Positions 60,446 through 64,000 of a stretch of DNA of 64,000 bases are shown in pieces. Position 1 is the first letter of the stretch, and every line of letters begins with the position of its first letter. Made by a program: the position numbers and the translations under genes. Under the pieces are notes generated by a model. It did no database searches and was not told the origin of the DNA. It worked only from the letters and a program-made list of their open reading frames with translations. This DNA is from Sclerotinia nivalis. Lineage: Eukaryota > Ascomycota > Leotiomycetes > Helotiales > Sclerotiniaceae. Location of the stretch: NCBI GenBank assembly GCA_029531795.1, contig JAPEIS010000007.1, positions 1,860,001 through 1,924,000 of the forward strand. The letters are read 5' to 3'.

Positions 60446-62303
60446 ATGTTACCATATATCGATGCTCGTAAGGCTCTACATAAAAAATATGTGACGTAGG
60501 CTGACATATCTATGCAGCTTTTACATATGCCGCAGGTATTCTGGGAGCCACGACTGATGAATGTATGTATTAAAGTCAACAATATGGGCCCAATATCCAG
60601 GATTCAGACTCAATCCTAATATCAGACAGTGAAACTCATCACTTCCTTCCTCCTGTCGTATCCATTTGCAGGACTCTTGAAACGACTTCCAGACTCAAAG
60701 CCTGCTTTAAAGAATCTGTTTATTATTGGGTACGTAAATTACTTATATAGCACATTTCTGTCTATTTTTGCTAACGGATTTGCTGTCAGGGTTTCCTCGT
60801 TTTACCTTCTTGGACTCTTCGATTTATGGGCTGGTACAAGGACACTGGCTATTAGTTCTATCGGGGCATACTGCATCGCAAAGTATGTGCAAGGTCCTTT
60901 TATGCCATGGATTGGCTTCGTGTTTTTGGTGGGACATTTGTCAGTGAACCAGCTGGCTCGACAATTCGTTAATGATCCGGGACTTGTGGATATTACTGGG
61001 GCTCAAATGGTTCTGGTTATGAAACTCTCTGCATTCTGTTGGAACGTTGCAGATGGCCGACAACCAGAAGCGGAATTGTCAGAGTTTCAAAAAGATAGGG
61101 CAATCAGACAACTTCCAAGCTTGCTGGATTACGCTGGATATGTCCTCTTCTTTCCATCTCTTTTCGCAGGTCCGGCGTTCGATTATGTCGATTATGAGCA
61201 GTGGATTACAACCACAATGTTCGAGGTCCCTGCTGGTGTCGATCCTTCAAAGAAAGCTCCAACTCGAAAGTTAAGAAAAATCCCAAGGAGTGCTACTCCC
61301 GCAATGCGGAAAGCTGCTGCTGGTTTGTCTTGGATCCTTCTATTCCTAAAGCTCTCGGCATGGTACTCGCCTGATCTCTTGACTGGGGATGAATACATGA
61401 CTTATGGTTTTGCTCGTCGTGTGTTTGTACTTCACATGGTCGGTATGACTGCCCGGTTGAAGTATTATGGTGTATGGGCATTGACCGAGGGTGCATGTAT
61501 CCTCTCAGGTCTTGGGTACAAGGGTGTCGATCCGGTTACTGGCAAAGTCTCTTGGGACAGACTCCGCAATGTTGACCCATGGGGAGTTGAAACAGCCCAA
61601 AATACTCGCGCATATCTTGGGAACTGGAATATAAACACGAACAATTGGCTTCGAAACTATATTTATCTTCGAGTTACTCCCAAGGGTAAAAAGCCTGGTT
61701 TCAGAGCTAGTATGGCAACTTTCGTAACCAGTGCTTTCTGGCACGGATTTTTTCCTGGTTATTATCTTGCGTTCATTTTGGCCAGTTTCATCCAAACAGT
61801 TGCAAAGAGTATGTTCCCTTTCCCATACATTAATTCCATGACTAAAAATCCATCTAGACTTCCGACGATGTTTCCGCCCCTTTTTCATCGACCCCAAAAC
61901 ATCACAACCCACATCTCAAAAACTTTACTATGACATTTTCTCCTGGCTAGCCACTCAACTCGCATTCTCCTTCACAGTCGCTCCGTTTATACTCCTCACT
62001 CTCCCAGCTTCATTCCTCGTTTGGTCACGCGTCTATTTCTACGCTGTCATCGGCACCATCCTCTCAAGCGTCTTCTTTGCTTCACCTGCTAAACGTCATT
62101 TGATGAAGATGGTGAGTGAGAGAACTAGCAAGGCAAATGAAGGGTTGAAACGTTCGGCCAGTATGGAGAGTTTGAATGGTAAGGAACCGGTTCTGGGTTT
62201 ACCAGCTGATCCATCGAGAGATTTTGACGAGGCGATTGAGGAGGCGATGGCGGAGATTCAGGCGAGGAAGAGAAAAGGGAAGGGAAAGATAGGGTTGAAG
62301 TGA
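60446..62303 (+). CDS. ale1: MBOAT lysophospholipid acyltransferase (Ale1/Lpt1)
   Basis: An ER multi-pass acyltransferase that re-acylates lysophospholipids with acyl-CoA (Lands cycle). Exons 60446-60467, 60536-60562 (27 nt), 60630-61808 and 61858-62303 give 557 residues. The first two tiny exons restore the expected family N-terminus, MLPYIDARILGATTDELKLI, which leads directly into SFLLSYPFAGLLKRLPDSK. Conserved segments: VGHLSVNQLARQF, DITGAQMVLVMKLSAFCWN, FFPSLFAGPAFDYVDYEQW, RLKYYGVWALTEGACILSGL, GVETAQNTRAYLGNWNINTN (holds the catalytic Asn region), LRNYIYLRVTPKGKKPGFRA and SAFWHGFFPGYY with the MBOAT histidine. The C-terminal cytosolic tail is charged (AEIQARKRKGKGK). Without the small exons the ORF would lack an ATG, which supports them. 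Confidence 0.94.
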
Positions 62304-63003
62304 GGGAACTTGGAAGGGTGTAAGGATGGGTATCTGTGCAATTCCGGAGGCCCTTACGGATGTATAGAGGTTAGATAGCGGAATCAATATACCTTGCATG
62401 CACATTACGAGATATTCACAATACAAACACTTATCAAAACATGTAAATCATAATATGCTTGTCATGAAACATTAAATTTCTTTCTTTCTTTGCTTCTTTC
62501 CATCAATCAATCAGTCAATCCAACATCCATCAATCAATCAATATATACAAGCACACCTAGCGCCATCCTCGCCATCATCGCTATCGCATTACATGTACTA
62601 TCCAGTCCCATCCTATGCATTTTTTCATCATCAATAAAAATTATCCCAAATACATAATACAACATCCATGCATCCATGCATACATAACCAAAGCTTTTCT
62701 TTCCATAAGAAAGGGTATAATGCTAATATAATATTCTCCGCGCGCGCTAAAAAGTAAAAAAAAAAAATCTAGACCTAGGTAATTAACCACTGAGAAAGTC
62801 GTAATATTTGGTCGTTGGAATCGTTATTTGAGGGATCCCCTTGGGTGCTGGTTAGGGGGTTCTCTGATATATAAAGTGTCGTTAATCTACGGGTTGTGTT
62901 TGTCGGGTTCGGTGAGTGTTGTTTTTGGGTGTTGGGGGTTGAGGTCGTGGAGAGGAGGTGAGGAGAGGAGGTGAGGAGGTGGATGTGGAGATTAAGTTGG
63001 GGA
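62304..63003. other. 0.7-kb spacer between convergent 3' ends
   Basis: AT-rich with CATCAATCAATCA repeats at about 62500-62545, CATCCATGCATC near 62665-62685, and an A/T run near 62755-62770. A minus-strand ORF (62775-63020) continues from the next gene if its last intron uses an alternative acceptor; see that gene. Confidence 0.5.
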
Positions 63004-64000
63004 TTAGAGGGATTTACCATCCCTTTTGAGTTCCTTCGATAGCGAGGACGATCTAGTATCTATATTAGCCTGCAATTCACACATGAAAGAAATCCATAGA
63101 TGGGAATGAAAACTTACAATAACAACAATAATCACTAATCCCACCACGCTCATCCATCGATTAAGATTTCTCCACCATCTAGCACTCTCGTACCGTGCCT
63201 CGTCCAACGGCCCAAATTGCCTCACATAATCATTCGCACCGCGACCTTCCACATCACGCGGCTGCGTCAGATCTCCGGTACTATCTTCGCGCTCGCGCAT
63301 CTCGGGAAAGGGCATTTTGGGAAGAGGAAGAAGAGTGGCGATCATCCAGGAAAAAGGGAGAAGGAATCCGGCGATGAAGAGAACGACTTGGATATTTCGA
63401 CGGCCGAAAAATCCGCCCTCGGTGGAGAAGTTGATTTGAGGAGGTTCCCAGGCGGATTGACGGCCTGCGCGGCGGTCGATGCGGAGATGTGGAGACCAGA
63501 CGCTGGAAATGAGAGACCGAGTTCTTAGACGGCCGGCACCTTGGGCTGAGCTGGGTAAGGGGGTAATTTCCATGGATTGTTGGGAAAAACCTCGCATATG
63601 TGGATGACCCTCTCGTGGGCGACGACGTGGACTATGGAGTTCATCTGGGAAATTCTCTGTATTTGGGGATCCGCTTCTCACGCTGAAGGAGCCGTTGCGA
63701 CTTGGGGTTCCGCCACTGGAACTCTCGGGTCTGTAGCCTAGATAGCGACGTTCTCCGCTTCCATAGTAAAGTCTTGCCCAGGTGGGGATCGAGTTTGCCA
63801 GGAGACTGTTGGAGCGTGAACTTATCGATGAGCGCATGGTGTGTGTACGCGAGGTATCGGATGCTCCTGTGTTAAACATGCCGGATAATCTATTCCTGGA
63901 TGGACGAGTGCGCATGTCTTGCATGGCGGTGATTCCATCGCCATATTCGTCATAATCACCTATCACAGGAATAGACGAACTGCTCAAACCTCGACCAGTG
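63004..64000 (-). CDS. Serine-rich single-span membrane protein, 5' end outside window
   Basis: The coding frame is open at base 64000 (TGRGLSSSSIPVIGDYDEYG) with no ATG inside, so at least one upstream exon lies beyond the window. A serine/arginine-rich disordered region is followed by the conserved PTWARLYYGSGERRYLGYRP motif, a basic proline-rich stretch and GRRNIQVVLFIAGFLLPFSWM, which opens a hydrophobic segment (FIAGFLLPFSWMIATLLPLP). After a charged loop (ARYESARWWRNLNRWMSV) comes a second hydrophobic segment (VVGLVIIVVI). This ARLYYGSGERR architecture is shared by fungal serine-rich proteins of unknown role. The last intron (63070-63117) is 48 nt, in frame and stop-free, giving a tail ANIDTRSSSLSKELKRDG. 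A later acceptor at about 63060 would instead give a longer C-terminus running to 62775. Which one is used is unknown. Confidence 0.75.
   Translation of the reverse strand, partial: TGRGLSSSSIPVIGDYDEYGDGITAMQDMRTRPSRNRLSGMFNTGASDTSRTHTMRSSISSRSNSLLANSIPTWARLYYGSGERRYLGYRPESSSGGTPSRNGSFSVRSGSPNTENFPDELHSPRRRPREGHPHMRGFSQQSMEITPLPSSAQGAGRLRTRSLISSVWSPHLRIDRRAGRQSAWEPPQINFSTEGGFFGRRNIQVVLFIAGFLLPFSWMIATLLPLPKMPFPEMREREDSTGDLTQPRDVEGRGANDYVRQFGPLDEARYESARWWRNLNRWMSVVGLVIIVVIVSFHSHLWISFMCELQANIDTRSSSLSKELKRDGKSL

Overview
The window looks like nuclear chromosome sequence from a filamentous ascomycete, most probably a leotiomycete close to Botrytis/Sclerotinia; the genus is inferred from overall protein and intron style, not tested. 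The evidence is short spliceosomal introns (mostly 45-100 nt, GTAAGT-type donors, CTAAC/CTAAT branch sites), genes on both strands with no operons, AT-rich spacers full of microsatellites, and typically fungal families (Zn2Cys6 regulator, CYP55 nitric-oxide reductase, RTA1-like protein, 2EXR protein, DUF7580-type protein). I can support 20 protein-coding genes, two of them cut by the window edges, and one pseudogene. I found no tRNA, rRNA gene, CRISPR array or intact transposon.

Layout from left to right. 1-2341 (-): Zn2Cys6 regulator, 3' end missing. 5644-7080 (+): Zn-dependent cinnamyl-alcohol-type ADH. 9741-10565 (-): F-box protein. 10978-11433 (-): CENP-S/MHF1, divergent from PGA2 at 11922-12380 (+). 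13298-16218 (+): large Ser/Arg-rich protein with three C-x2-C modules. 17793-18871 (-): unknown. 19604-21362 (-): CYP55/P450nor. 22430-25579 (-): large membrane protein with a glycosylated ectodomain. 27247-28856 (-): disordered protein. A 4.2-kb spacer follows, then an RTA1-like pseudogene (33093-34045, -). 35008-37328 (-) and 37716-39450 (+) are a head-to-head pair: a degenerate C2H2 protein, and a helical-domain plus DUF7580 (kinase-like) protein. 40197-40999 (-) and 42255-42995 (+) are unknown small genes. 43056-44467 (-): paraoxonase-like. 45483-47288 (-): 2EXR protein. 49304-51290 (-): MFS transporter. 51820-53957 (-): acid sphingomyelinase-like. 55190-57193 (+): FAD amine-oxidase-like oxidoreductase. 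58049-59884 (-): VPS45, divergent from ALE1 at 60446-62303 (+). 63004-64000 (-): serine-rich membrane protein, 5' end missing.

Most genes are unrelated housekeeping or accessory functions and do not form a pathway; nothing resembles a secondary-metabolite cluster. The best candidate for an undescribed system is the divergent pair at 35-39.5 kb. One partner pairs an N-terminal helical domain with a kinase-like domain, an arrangement reminiscent of signal-plus-executioner cell-death proteins. The other pairs an N-terminal helical domain with a degenerate zinc-finger region. They share a 387-bp promoter region. Any functional link is inference.
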